From Streptomyces sp. NBC_01142 (GTDB taxonomy: Bacteria; Actinomycetota; Actinomycetes; Streptomycetales; Streptomycetaceae), in contig NZ_JAPEOR010000002.1 in NCBI RefSeq assembly GCF_026341125.1, forward strand, positions 3,465,001 to 3,529,000: a stretch of DNA of 64,000 bases. The letters are read 5' to 3'. Both the position numbers and the translations under genes were made by a program. Shown in pieces: positions 25,469 to 33,498 of this stretch. Numbering within the stretch: the first letter of the stretch is position 1; each line of letters starts with the position of its first letter. A model generated the notes under the pieces. That model was not told the DNA's origin, did no database searches, and saw only the letters and a program-made list of their open reading frames with translations.

Positions 25469-25657
25469 ACTTCCGCGGTGCTCGGGTCCGGCTCGGGCAT
25501 GGCTCGGGCATGGCTTGCGTCGGGGCTTCTGCCTTGCTGCCGCGGGGCTGCCGCGCTGCTTCCGCGGGGTGGATTCTCTGCCCGGCTTCGGCTGAAGCTC
25601 ACCCGCGCAATGCGTGTCCTTAAACTCCGCGACACCTCGGCGCTGTAGGACCGGTGC

Positions 25658-26629
25658 ATGGCACAGACGAGTACCTCGGCACAGTCCCCCGCGGCGACGA
25701 CCGCGGGGGAATCGCTCGCCCGGCCGACGAGTTTCGCGGACGTGAAGGGCTGGTTCTGGCCCGCCGACCAACTGCTCTTCGACTGGTTCCTGAGCTATCA
25801 GCGGGACACGGATCCGGACGGCCGGGGGGATCTGCTCGAGCTCGGTGCGTATCTGGGCAAGAGCGCGATCTTCACGGGCGGGTATCTGCGGGAGGGAGAG
25901 GAGTTCACGGTCTGCGATCTCTGGGACTCGGAGGCGCCGGACGACCCCAACAGCGCGGAGATGGACCGGTCTTACTCGACGCTGACGCGGCGGGCGTTCG
26001 AGGCGAACTATCTGTCGTTCCACGACGAGCTGCCCACGCTCGTGCAGGCCCCGACCTCGGTGATCACCTCCCGGGTCCGCCCGCGGAGCTGCCGCTTCGT
26101 CCACGTCGACGCATCGCACCTGTACGAGCACGTGCACGGCGATATCGCGGCGGCGAAGGAGTTGCTGATGCCCGAGGGCATCGTGTCCTTCGACGACTTC
26201 CGCGCCGAGCACTGCCCGGGGGTCTCGGCGGCGGTGTGGGGAGCGGTGGCGACGACCGGCCTGAAGCCGATCTGCATCACGGGTACGAAGCTGTACGGCA
26301 CGTGGGGCGACCCGACGCAGGTGCGCGAGGCGCTGCTGGCCTGGCTGCAGACGCGTACGGACATGTGGCACGGAGTGGAGGAGGTCGCGGGCCTGCCGCT
26401 GATCCGCATCAAGGGCAACAAGGCGGGTGTCCCGGCTCACCCGCAATCCCGCCACCAGCCGGAGCCGAAGCCCGCCCCGAAGCCCGACCCGACCCCGGAG
26501 CCGCCCGCGGTGACGACGCCCGGCCCCGCCGCGAAGCCCCGCCGCCGCTCTTCGCTCACCCGCCGCCTGGCAAAGGACCTGCTCCCCCCGATCGTCACCA
26601 GGGCCCTCACCTCCCGCAGCCCCCGCTGA
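25658..26629 (+). CDS. class I SAM-dependent methyltransferase (Methyltransf_24-like)
   Basis: A 323-residue protein. The SAM-binding motif I is D-L-L-E-L-G-A-Y-L-G-K-S at about residues 58-69. It is followed by F-T-V-C-D-L-W-D and by F-V-H-V-D-A-S-H-L-Y-E-H, which includes the D-x-S-H signature of class I methyltransferases acting on glycans or small molecules. The C-terminal 70 residues are a disordered P-K-P-D-P-T-P tail ending in basic residues. The substrate is unknown; the nearby glycosyltransferases make a sugar a fair guess. Confidence 0.83.
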   Translation: MAQTSTSAQSPAATTAGESLARPTSFADVKGWFWPADQLLFDWFLSYQRDTDPDGRGDLLELGAYLGKSAIFTGGYLREGEEFTVCDLWDSEAPDDPNSAEMDRSYSTLTRRAFEANYLSFHDELPTLVQAPTSVITSRVRPRSCRFVHVDASHLYEHVHGDIAAAKELLMPEGIVSFDDFRAEHCPGVSAAVWGAVATTGLKPICITGTKLYGTWGDPTQVREALLAWLQTRTDMWHGVEEVAGLPLIRIKGNKAGVPAHPQSRHQPEPKPAPKPDPTPEPPAVTTPGPAAKPRRRSSLTRRLAKDLLPPIVTRALTSRSPR

Positions 26630-26699
26630 CCCCCCCGCCACGCCGGCCACCCCGCCCCTGCCCCCGGGCGCCTGCGCGCCGCGAAGCCGGCGCTGAGGG

Positions 26700-26719
26700 G
26701 TGGGGGCGTCAGCCCCCAC
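26700..26719. terminator. hairpin between convergent methyltransferase and SLATT genes
   Basis: An 8-bp perfect GC stem (26700-26707 with 26712-26719) closes a GTCA tetraloop within a 168-base convergent intergenic region. It is a plausible bidirectional terminator. Confidence 0.5.
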
Positions 26720-26797
26720 GTTCCCTTCCTGCCCACCCCCGCCAGGTGCCCCGGAGGCACCCCGGTTCCGGGAAGGGGCGGGGTGGGGAACGCTCCC

Positions 26798-27544
26798 TCA
26801 GCGCGGCGGCTCCGGCGGCCGCTGGCGCGGCATGTTCGGGCGCGTACCCGGAGGCAGCGGCATCCGCCCCGACGGGTGCCCTTCCGTCCGCGCCGCCGCC
26901 GTCACCCCCGCCCCCGCCCCCAGCGACTGCGTCACCAGCGGCACCGGCCCCGAGCGGAACTCCACCATCCAGTCCGCGGTCTCCGACCGCACCAGCTCCG
27001 TGACGTCCTCCGAGAACCGCCGCAGCACCCCCAGGCACCGCTCCGTCGCCTCGCTCGCCGTGCCGTCCGTCGGGCCCAGCACCTCCCGCACACTCTCCGA
27101 CGCCCAGTCGAACTGCAGCGCCAGCAGCCTGCGCTGTACCGCCTGCGCCGTCGCGACGCTCCTCATCCAGCCCGAGGTCAGTCCGAAGTAGCGGTCGCAC
27201 GCCAGGCACGCCGCCCCCAGCAGCAGGGACAGATACCCCCACCCCGCGGCACCCTCCGCCACGCCCGTCAGATCGAGGAAGGGCAGCGTGACCCCGGCGA
27301 GTACCCCCAGGGCCGTCCCCACCCGCAGCACCCACGCACAGCGCCGCTTGCGGACCCGGTCCGCCAGGTACCACTCGGCCGTGCGCAGCGCCCCCGCCTC
27401 GACCCACCTGTACAGCTCGTCGAGGCGCTCCGCCGGCTCCCCCCAGTCGCCGAGCGGAAACGGCCGCCCGGCCAGGTCACCGAGCGGCGCCTCGCCGCCC
27501 TCCTCCCGGGCCGGCCCCCCGGGCTGCATCTCCGGCTGGCTCAC
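26798..27544 (-). CDS. SLATT-domain two-helix membrane protein
   Basis: A 248-residue protein with two hydrophobic helices (about 72-90 and 100-118) flanked by amphipathic helices. This is the pattern of SLATT domains, which are predicted pore-forming effectors often tied to nucleotide signalling. The GTG at 27544 has a GAGGAG site. The C terminus is a proline-rich tail. It stands divergent from ybaB-recR. SLATT proteins can be conflict effectors, but this one lies beside core genes with no sensor or SMODS cyclase nearby, so a housekeeping membrane role is equally possible. Confidence 0.7.
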   Translation of the reverse strand: MSQPEMQPGGPAREEGGEAPLGDLAGRPFPLGDWGEPAERLDELYRWVEAGALRTAEWYLADRVRKRRCAWVLRVGTALGVLAGVTLPFLDLTGVAEGAAGWGYLSLLLGAACLACDRYFGLTSGWMRSVATAQAVQRRLLALQFDWASESVREVLGPTDGTASEATERCLGVLRRFSEDVTELVRSETADWMVEFRSGPVPLVTQSLGAGAGVTAAARTEGHPSGRMPLPPGTRPNMPRQRPPEPPR

Positions 27545-27831
27545 CGGGGCACTCCTCTGCGCTCAAGCTCTCTCGACAAGGTGCGTGACGTGACAATGCG
27601 TGACGTACGGTGCGCGTGCGTGTCCTGATGCGCATGCCCTTCCTACCGCCGAATGGTGGGCTGCCGCGCCGGAAATCCCGGTATTTCCGCCCGCACGGGG
27701 GTCTTGATCAGGTAAGCGGAGCTCCGCCCATTTCACTCGAAAGAGTTGTCACCACAGGGTGGGGCACGGCGCCCGGTGACCACGTAGGCTCGGCATACCG
27801 AACAATCGTCGTCGAAATGCCAGGAGTGACC

Positions 27832-28167
27832 GTGATTCCCGGTGGTGGCCAGCCCAATATGCAGCAGCTCCTCCAGCAGGCCCAGAAGATGCAGCAGGAT
27901 CTCGCACAGGCCCAGGAGGAGCTGGCGCAGACCGAGGTCGAAGGCCAGTCGGGCGGCGGCCTCGTGAGGGCCACCGTCACCGGCTCCGGCGAGCTGCGCG
28001 GACTCGTCATCGACCCCAAGGCAGTGGACCCGGACGACACCGAGACCCTCGCGGACCTCGTCGTCGCCGCCGTTCAGGCCGCGAACGAGAACGCGCAGCA
28101 GTTGCAGCAGGAGAAGCTCGGCCCGCTCGCCCAGGGTCTGGGCGGCATGCCGGGCCTGCCCTTCTAA
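27832..28167 (+). CDS. ybaB: YbaB/EbfC nucleoid-associated protein
   Basis: A 111-residue YbaB-family DNA-binding dimer. The helical N terminus is [16 protein letters not shown], followed by the central beta sheet [14 protein letters not shown] and a C-terminal helix. The GTG at 27832 is preceded by CAGGAG. It lies 55 bases upstream of recR, the conserved bacterial order, and is thought to assist DNA binding during recombinational repair. Confidence 0.95.
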   Translation: MIPGGGQPNMQQLLQQAQKMQQDLAQAQEELAQTEVEGQSGGGLVRATVTGSGELRGLVIDPKAVDPDDTETLADLVVAAVQAANENAQQLQQEKLGPLAQGLGGMPGLPF

Positions 28168-28222
28168 CGGCGCGGCGTACCAACTACCGTACGTACCAGG
28201 TAATTGAAGAAAGGCGTTTCCG

Positions 28223-28822
28223 TTGTACGAAGGCGTGGTTCAGGACCTCATCGACGAACTGGGCAGGCTGCCCGGCGTCGGTCCCAAGAGCGCGCAGCGG
28301 ATCGCCTTCCACATCCTCCAGGCCGAGCCCACCGACGTCCGCCGCCTCGCGCACGCCCTTCTCGAGGTGAAGGACAAGGTCCGCTTCTGCGCGGTGTGCG
28401 GCAATGTCGCGCAGCAGGAGCAGTGCGGTATCTGCCGTGACCCGCGCCGTGACCATTCGGTCATCTGCGTGGTGGAGGAACCGAAGGACGTCGTGGCGGT
28501 CGAGCGGACCCGGGAGTTCCGGGGCCGCTACCACGTGCTCGGCGGGGCCATCAGCCCCATCGAGGGCGTCGGCCCCGACGACCTGCGGATTCGCGAGCTG
28601 CTGGCCCGTCTCGCGGACGGGACGATCACCGAGCTCATCCTGGCCACGGACCCCAACCTGGAGGGCGAGGCCACCGCCACGTACCTGGCACGTATGGTCA
28701 AGCCGATGGGACTCAAAGTCACCCGGCTGGCCAGCGGTCTGCCCGTGGGGGGAGACTTGGAATACGCCGACGAGGTCACGCTCGGGCGTGCCTTCGAGGG
28801 GAGACGACTTCTCGATGTCTGA
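28223..28822 (+). CDS. recR: recombination mediator RecR
   Basis: A 199-residue RecR. The N-terminal HhH ([11 protein letters not shown]) lies at 16-26 and the zinc finger uses Cys56, Cys59, Cys68 and Cys71. The Toprim domain (V-V-E-E-P-K-D) and a C-terminal Walker-like G-G-D-L-E-Y-A-D-E element follow. It loads RecA onto gapped DNA with RecF/RecO. The start is an unusual TTG at 28223 with an AAGAAAGG site. Its stop overlaps the next gene by eight bases. Confidence 0.97.
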   Translation: MYEGVVQDLIDELGRLPGVGPKSAQRIAFHILQAEPTDVRRLAHALLEVKDKVRFCAVCGNVAQQEQCGICRDPRRDHSVICVVEEPKDVVAVERTREFRGRYHVLGGAISPIEGVGPDDLRIRELLARLADGTITELILATDPNLEGEATATYLARMVKPMGLKVTRLASGLPVGGDLEYADEVTLGRAFEGRRLLDV

Positions 28823-29474
28823 CGCCAACCTGCACGCCGTGAACCAGGATCCGGACAGTTTCGCCGTCCAGATCGCCGACTCGATCGAGTCCTTCATCGT
28901 GGCGACCACGGAAGTCGCGAAGGGCGACGAGCCCGACAGTGCGGTGCCGTTCCTGCTCCTGGAGATCTCCCAACTCCTGCTCACCGGGGGTCGGCTGGGC
29001 GCGCACGAGGACATCATCCCGGACGAGCGGTACGAACCGGACACCGGTCCGGACCTGGATGTCGACGATCTGCGTGAGCGGTTCGCCGTGCTGCTCGACC
29101 CGGTGGACATCTTCTCCGAGGTCTTCGACCCGTACGAGCCGCGCAAGCTGCCGGTCGCCTCCCGGATCTCCGACAACCTCGCGGACATCGTCACCGACCT
29201 GCGCCACGGCCTGGCCCACTACCGGGCGGGCCGCACCAGCGAGGCGCTGTGGTGGTGGCAGTTCTCCTACTTCTCCAACTGGGGCCCTACGGCCTCCGCG
29301 ACGCTGCGCGCCCTGCAGTCCCTGGTCGCCCACGTACGCCTCGACCAGCCCCTGCAGGAGCTGGACGGCCTGGACACGGACGAGGACCTCGCCGAGGACG
29401 CGCTGGCGGAGGAGGCCGGCAGGGTCATGGTGGAGGAGATCGCGGGCCCGCTCGGTCTGCGTACGGTCACCTGA
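28815..29474 (+). CDS. DUF5063 family protein
   Basis: A 219-residue acidic helical protein of the DUF5063 family, regularly found after recR in actinomycetes. Recognisable elements are [12 protein letters not shown] near the start, [13 protein letters not shown] and [14 protein letters not shown]. The ATG at 28815 overlaps the end of recR and has a GAGGGGAG site, so it is translationally coupled. Function is unknown; its constant place suggests a link to recombination or to the aspartate-pathway genes downstream in relatives. Confidence 0.88.
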   Translation: MSDANLHAVNQDPDSFAVQIADSIESFIVATTEVAKGDEPDSAVPFLLLEISQLLLTGGRLGAHEDIIPDERYEPDTGPDLDVDDLRERFAVLLDPVDIFSEVFDPYEPRKLPVASRISDNLADIVTDLRHGLAHYRAGRTSEALWWWQFSYFSNWGPTASATLRALQSLVAHVRLDQPLQELDGLDTDEDLAEDALAEEAGRVMVEEIAGPLGLRTVT

Positions 29475-29601
29475 AGCCTGGGAGCCTGAGGCCTGGGAGC
29501 CGCCTCCCTGTAGCGGAACCGGGACATCCGCGTGTCCTGGTCGTCCTCGCCGCACTGCTACTTTCCGGCCACTGTCGGGACAGAGCCGGGGAGCGGTCGC
29601 A

Positions 29602-30342
29602 GTGAGACATGGCTGGATACGCAGGGTGGCGGGGCTCGCGGCGGTGACGGCCGGTCTGCTGGTGGCCGGGTGCTCGCCGGACGAGGTCCGGACATCCGAC
29701 GGGGGCAGCGCCACGCCCTCCGTCTCCCTCTCGCCCACGGCCGCCCCGCCGGCGTCCGCGTCCCCCGTGGCTTCGCCGTCGAAGGCCACGCCGTCGTCCG
29801 CAGCACCCTCCCGGACGTCCGCCGCACCGGCGGCGCGTCCGGCGCAGCCCAGGCCGCAGCCCAAGCCTCAGCCGAAGCCGACCGTCCTGTCGATGCATGC
29901 CTCGACCGCTGCGGGTGGCCGGGTGGACCTGGTCCGCGGCGGCGCCGCCCAGGAATTCACGGTCGCCGTCCGCAACGGCAACACCCGGGCGTACAGCGCA
30001 CTGCTCGTCGTCTTCCAGATGGAGATGATGGAGTCGGCCGGGGGTGCCACCCCGCCGCAGAACGGCTTCGTACTGGAACGCCGCGACCCGGTCACCGGCG
30101 CCTGGCGTGCGGTCGAGCTGCGGGTCGCCAATGACGTCCAGCCGCACTATCTGTTCAGCGGCGGCACCCCACTGGCCAAGGACGTGCCCCGGACCGAGCG
30201 TTACCGCATCCGGGCCGGATCGGCCGGTGCGGAAGGCTCCATGCCGTTGATGATCCGCCTGGTCGACACCGCGGCGCCGGAGAGCGCGAGCGACGGGCGG
30301 GGCGTCCCGGCGCGTACGTCGCTGATGGTCACCGCGCGCTGA
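29602..30342 (+). CDS. lipoprotein with proline-rich linker and beta-sandwich-like domain
   Basis: A 246-residue lipoprotein. The GTG at 29602 leads to a short basic region, a hydrophobic helix and the lipobox L-L-V-A-G-C near residue 24. A Ser/Ala/Pro-rich linker with P-K-P-Q-P-K-P repeats to about residue 95 would span the wall. The C-terminal 140 residues look like an all-beta domain (E-F-T-V-A-V-R-N-G-N-T-R-A-Y). The role is unknown. It is the last gene of the conserved recR block before the accessory island. Confidence 0.75.
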   Translation: MRHGWIRRVAGLAAVTAGLLVAGCSPDEVRTSDGGSATPSVSLSPTAAPPASASPVASPSKATPSSAAPSRTSAAPAARPAQPRPQPKPQPKPTVLSMHASTAAGGRVDLVRGGAAQEFTVAVRNGNTRAYSALLVVFQMEMMESAGGATPPQNGFVLERRDPVTGAWRAVELRVANDVQPHYLFSGGTPLAKDVPRTERYRIRAGSAGAEGSMPLMIRLVDTAAPESASDGRGVPARTSLMVTAR

Positions 30343-30344
30343 GT

Positions 30345-30689
30345 GTGGGGCGGAGCGGGTGCGCGTCAGCCGAGGACGGTTGCGAAGGCCAGTGCCACCC
30401 GCTCGATCCAGTCGATGGCGTCACTCGTCTCGGCCTCGACAACCCTGAGGTTGAGAAGGCGACCCAGGATCCGGCGACCAACGTCTACATTGCGTGGGAG
30501 TACCTTGCCCAGCTGAAAGCGGAGAGCTCGTTCGCCGATGTACCGCCGGACCAGATGACACCGGCGCAGTACCAGGAACTGGCTGCCCGGTACAACGGCG
30601 GCCCGGGTTGGCAGACGAACGACGCCCAGGCATACGGTCGTGGCTTCAGCCGCAACATCGACGATGCGAGGCAGGCCCTGGGTGACTGA
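30345..30689 (+). pseudogene. remnant of a lytic-transglycosylase-like gene
   Basis: Only the C-terminal half makes sense as protein: W-E-Y-L-A-Q-L-K-A-E-S followed by A-A-R-Y-N-G-G-P-G-W, which matches the Y-N-x-G-P motif of SLT-type lysozyme-like domains. The catalytic Glu region expected upstream is missing. The first 40 residues of the open frame do not resemble the family and no ribosome-binding site precedes them, so the gene appears 5'-truncated. The stop overlaps the next start by eight bases, indicating an ancestral operon with the following membrane-protein gene. Confidence 0.5.
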
Positions 30690-31014
30690 GCAAGAGACGA
30701 AGGAGCGCCCGGGAAGGCCGCCGACGGCTGTCTTCGCGACAGTGCTGTGCGCCGCGGTTCTGATGGCGCTGCACGCCGTCGGAGGCTTCTTTCTGCTCAA
30801 CGCCCTGCTTACCGAGTCCGAGGGCCCGTGGGACGCCACCGTCACCGACACCGTGCGGTTGATGGCTGTCCTCGCCCTGGTGGCGGAGCTTGTAGCCGCA
30901 GCTGTCACTGCGGCGTTCATCGCGTTGGGACGCCTGCGGCGATGGTGGTACGTGATTCCCGCTGCGCTGATCCTGACGGCAGTTGTACGGATGGTGTTCG
31001 CTCCGGGTCCGTAG
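30682..31014 (+). CDS. small three-helix membrane protein
   Basis: A 110-residue protein with three hydrophobic stretches at about residues 16-38, 52-74 and 84-102, and a basic N terminus. The GTG at 30682 overlaps the stop of the truncated transglycosylase remnant, so its own translation may have depended on that gene. I do not recognise a family. Confidence 0.6.
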   Translation: MTEQETKERPGRPPTAVFATVLCAAVLMALHAVGGFFLLNALLTESEGPWDATVTDTVRLMAVLALVAELVAAAVTAAFIALGRLRRWWYVIPAALILTAVVRMVFAPGP

Positions 31015-31080
31015 GGCGCCGTCTTCACCTGGGGCAGGCCGACGTCAGCGAGCAGGGAAACACGCTCGTCGGTGGCAGGT

Positions 31081-31250
31081 CTAGGCGAGAGCTGAGAGCA
31101 GGGCCGACGGGGCGACGAAGGGTGCGGTGGGCGTCGGCTCGGAGTACCAGCACAGGGGCCAGGTGTTCCCGCCCAGCGCGGGGATCCCGATGTACGCGAC
31201 CGTGCGGCTGCCCGCGATGCCGAACCGCTGCACGCCCAAAGGCCAGGCCT
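31081..31250 (-). pseudogene. 3' remnant of the XRE-divergent small gene family
   Basis: Read on the minus strand, the sequence encodes W-P-L-G-V-Q-R-F, then V-A-Y-I-G-I-P-A-L-G-G-N-T-W-P-L-C-W and a clean stop. This aligns position for position with the C terminus of the gene at 1284-1691 (W-P-P-G-V-T-R, then S-Y-V-P-V-P-A-L-R-G-R-T-W-P-L-S-W). Everything upstream is lost: homology stops at about 31248 and runs straight into the 3' end of an XRE gene on the other strand. Confidence 0.6.
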
Positions 31251-31303
31251 TCAGCCCCGCTGAGTCGGCCCGGTTCGTCGAGCGGATGGTGGAAGAGCTA
31301 TGA
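31250..31303 (+). pseudogene. 3' remnant of an XRE/DUF5753 regulator
   Basis: The last 17 codons before the DUF397 gene read A-F-S-P-A-E-S-A-R-F-V-E-R-M-V-E-E-L, stop. This matches the C-terminal helix of the intact XRE regulator at 291-1127 (A-L-C-P-D-E-S-L-G-L-I-E-R-L). The stop overlaps the DUF397 ATG, as in the intact locus. The rest of the regulator is deleted. Confidence 0.5.
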
Positions 31304-31491
31304 GCGAGCAGCTGAAGTGGTTCAAGTCCAGCTATAGCGACGGCGAGGGTGGTGCCTGCGTCGAGATCGCCGCCTGCCCCACGACCATCCACGTCCGGGA
31401 CTCGAAGCTCGCCAAGAGCCCCGAACTGACCCTCCCCGCCGCGGCCTGGGCCGCATTCGTCGCCAACGTCCCAGGTCGGCCCGGAGCTTGA
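31300..31491 (+). CDS. DUF397 protein
   Basis: A complete 63-residue DUF397 protein: W-F-K-S-S-Y-S at 6-12, C-V-E-I-A-A-C-P, I-H-V-R-D-S-K and a final W-A-A-F-V. The ATG at 31300 overlaps the stop of the XRE remnant. Its regulator partner is gone, so it may be an orphan that acts on another XRE protein or is silent. Whether it is still translated is doubtful, because the upstream promoter was deleted. Confidence 0.75.
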   Translation: MSEQLKWFKSSYSDGEGGACVEIAACPTTIHVRDSKLAKSPELTLPAAAWAAFVANVPGRPGA

Positions 31492-31523
31492 GCCTCGAGT
31501 CCCGAGCCCTTTTTGCAAGGAAT

Positions 31524-31547
31524 GGGTGGGTTGATTTGAACCCACCC
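31524..31547 (+). terminator. hairpin after the DUF397 gene
   Basis: A perfect 9-bp stem (31524-31532 with 31539-31547) with a 6-base loop lies 32 bases after the DUF397 stop and is a probable terminator. Confidence 0.55.
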
Positions 31548-31576
31548 GCCCTCCCCTGTAGGCGAGTTGAGGCCAC

Positions 31577-31594
31577 GTCACCCACGTGAGTGAC
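31577..31594. promoter_or_regulatory. 18-bp palindrome GTCAC-N8-GTGAC
   Basis: GTCAC at 31577-31581 is mirrored by GTGAC at 31590-31594, with ACGTG in the spacer. It lies 120 bases upstream of the HTH gene and may be an operator. Confidence 0.3.
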
Positions 31595-31652
31595 TTTGTG
31601 TGATCAGCTTGCATCGCAACGTATGCACCGCCTACGTTCGCGGCAAGGAAAC

Positions 31653-31688
31653 GGCCCCGGCCGGTGCTAGCAACACCAGGTCGGGGCC
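31653..31688 (+). promoter_or_regulatory. leader hairpin upstream of the HTH gene
   Basis: GGCCCCG at 31653-31659 pairs with CGGGGCC at 31682-31688, and GGTG at 31663-31666 can pair with CACC at 31674-31677 inside. The structure ends 27 bases before the GTG at 31716 and could act as an attenuator or leader structure. Confidence 0.4.
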
Positions 31689-31715
31689 TCACCTACGCAT
31701 CGAAAGCACTCGATC

Positions 31716-32702
31716 GTGGCTTACGCTCACACTAGCCCTGCCCTGCCTGTGTCCGCACACCCCATGGCTAATCCGGGGTACGGAAAGCGCCTCACGGCTG
31801 ACGAAAGCCCGCGCGCAGAAGCGGACTTCGCACATCTGCCCAGGCGCGCGGCGGAACTGGCTTCGCTCATCGACCGCCTGCCCGAGGGCTCCGCAATGGG
31901 ATACAAGGCGCTCGCCGCCACACATCCCGTCTACGGCCAACAGGCCTGCCGCAGCGCTCTCAAGGAGCTCACGGACGCCGGACACCTACGGCTGGTCAAG
32001 GAGCACCTGACACTGGCGGACTCCACGATGCGCTGGGTGACGAGGACCTACTGGTCCCGTATCCGCAGGTCGGATGTGTGGTGGGCGGAGTTCGTCCGCC
32101 GCGTGCACGGGGTCGACGTCACGGTGCTGGGCCGGGCGGGCCTGGCCCGCGTGGACGAAGCAGATGAGGCAGACGAACCGGCACCCGCCGGAGCGACCTC
32201 CCCGTCGGAGGCCTACGGCGTCCTGGCTCGGCTCGGCCGCACCGAACCCCGTATGACCCTGTCCGCTGCCGAGTGTGCAGCACTCGAACCGCTGGCCGCC
32301 GAGTGGCTGGCGCGTGGGGCCACCCACAACCACCTCACCCAGGCGTTGACCGCCGGCCTGCCGTCGCCTGTACACAGCCCGGGCGCCATCGCCCGTACCC
32401 GACTGGAGAACAAGATGCCCCCCAAGTCCACCCCGAACGCGACTCGTGCCCGCGTCAACAAGGTCGTGATGCTGTGTGGCGGCTGCGAGGCCGACGAGAC
32501 GACCACAAAGCTCACCAACGGCCTGTGCGCCACCTGTCGAGAGGAACTGGACCGGGAGCCCGAGGGGGACGACGCATGGCCCCCCGTCGGCTATATCCCC
32601 GACACCTTCCGCGCGGCCCCGGTCGAGTACGTCGTGAACCACCACTACCGCGCCGACGAGGCCCGCATCGCGGCGGGGCTGCCGCCGCGGGGCCTGGGCT
32701 GA
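31716..32702 (+). CDS. helix-turn-helix protein with CxxC zinc ribbon
   Basis: A 328-residue protein of a type common on streptomycete accessory DNA. Residues about 45-100 read like a winged helix (A-M-G-Y-K-A-L-A, A-C-R-S-A-L-K-E-L-T-D-A-G-H-L-R-L-V). A linker region is followed by a four-cysteine ribbon, M-L-C-G-G-C at about 248-253 and C-A-T-C about 18 residues later. The GTG at 31716 has no strong ribosome-binding site; a hairpin lies just upstream. It may regulate or take part in replication or transfer of a mobile element; the exact role is unknown. Confidence 0.7.
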   Translation: MAYAHTSPALPVSAHPMANPGYGKRLTADESPRAEADFAHLPRRAAELASLIDRLPEGSAMGYKALAATHPVYGQQACRSALKELTDAGHLRLVKEHLTLADSTMRWVTRTYWSRIRRSDVWWAEFVRRVHGVDVTVLGRAGLARVDEADEADEPAPAGATSPSEAYGVLARLGRTEPRMTLSAAECAALEPLAAEWLARGATHNHLTQALTAGLPSPVHSPGAIARTRLENKMPPKSTPNATRARVNKVVMLCGGCEADETTTKLTNGLCATCREELDREPEGDDAWPPVGYIPDTFRAAPVEYVVNHHYRADEARIAAGLPPRGLG

Positions 32703-32751
32703 CCGAATCAATACCCGAGAACCGAAGGGGACCTATCGTGGAGGAGACACC

Positions 32752-33006
32752 GTGAAGACCAGCTTGGACGCCGAAGGGGGGCCTGACATGGCCCGCAACG
32801 TCACCATCGAGATGGATGAGGACTTCCTCGCCGACCTGCGCAAGGTCTTCGGTGTGGAGACAGACGAGGCAGCTGTGAAGGAAGCCGCTATGCGGCTGGC
32901 GAAGTACGTGCGCCGCCAGGACTTCATCGAGGACGTCAGGTCGGGGAGGATCGACTTGCAGTACGACGTTCGAGATGAGCCCGGTGAGGGGTCGTCGGCG
33001 GCGTGA
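32752..33006 (+). CDS. vapB: type II antitoxin (VapB-like)
   Basis: An 84-residue antitoxin. The N-terminal A-R-N-V-T-I-E-M-D-E-D-F-L strand and helix resemble a short DNA-binding region, and the acidic C terminus (DVRDEPGEGSSAA) would wrap the toxin. The GTG at 32752 has a GGAGGAG site; the ATG at 32788 is a possible alternative start. Its stop overlaps the toxin start as GTGA. Confidence 0.85.
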   Translation: MKTSLDAEGGPDMARNVTIEMDEDFLADLRKVFGVETDEAAVKEAAMRLAKYVRRQDFIEDVRSGRIDLQYDVRDEPGEGSSAA

Positions 33007-33422
33007 GTGAGCGATACCTCATCGACAAGTCGGCGCTCGCGCGCTGGGAGCAGGCTGTCGTGGCCGATGTGCTGGACCCCCTTCACGATCGGGGACTGCT
33101 GTGCATCACCGGTGCCGTACACATCGAAGTCAAGTATTCGGCACGTGATGGGCAGGAGTCGGAGCGGCTGGACGGTCGGCTACGCGGCTTCGACTGCCTG
33201 CCCTGCCCCGACGAAGTATGGGACGCGGCGATCGAGACTCAGGACAAGGCGATCGCGAAGGGCAACCACCGCGCTCTCTCGCTCGCCGACCTGGTGATCG
33301 CCGCCACCGCGCAGCGGCACCGAGTCACCGTCCTTCACTACGACCAGGACTACGACCAGATCGCCGAACTGACCGGATACCCGAGCCGGTGGGTCGTCGA
33401 GCCGGGAACGGCCGACGTTTAG
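33003..33422 (+). CDS. vapC: PIN-domain toxin (VapC-like ribonuclease)
   Basis: A 139-residue PIN-domain RNase. The metal-binding acidic residues are visible: Asp8 in L-I-D-K-S-A-L, Glu42 in H-I-E-V-K, Asp96 in L-A-D-L-V-I-A-A-T-A, and Asp114/Asp116 in L-H-Y-D-Q-D-Y-D. The active site is therefore intact. The GTG at 33003 overlaps the antitoxin stop. With VapB it forms an intact toxin-antitoxin pair that could stabilise the surrounding, otherwise decaying, island. Confidence 0.9.
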   Translation: MSERYLIDKSALARWEQAVVADVLDPLHDRGLLCITGAVHIEVKYSARDGQESERLDGRLRGFDCLPCPDEVWDAAIETQDKAIAKGNHRALSLADLVIAATAQRHRVTVLHYDQDYDQIAELTGYPSRWVVEPGTADV

Positions 33423-33426
33423 CCGC

Positions 33427-33453
33427 ATGCCCCGAGCCAGTGGCCCGGGGCAT
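33427..33453 (+). terminator. terminator after vapBC
   Basis: An 8-bp perfect stem (33427-33434 with 33446-33453), extendable by a few pairs, begins five bases after the toxin stop and is followed by TTT. Confidence 0.6.
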
Positions 33454-33498
33454 TTCGGCTTGGAAGTGCGGACCGCGCGGGCGGATTCGAGCGGGGGC

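Noticed and set aside
22067..26719. A minus-strand open frame of about 1550 codons across several plus-strand genes
   Set aside because: It spans four well-supported genes on the other strand and has shadow composition (Arg, His, Gln, Gly).
31524..31547. Possible tRNA 3' end (attachment-site remnant), because the minus strand shares 13 bases with the T arm of tRNA-Pro
   Set aside because: The sequence is fully explained as a 9-bp terminator hairpin, the T loop would be too large, and no acceptor stem follows.
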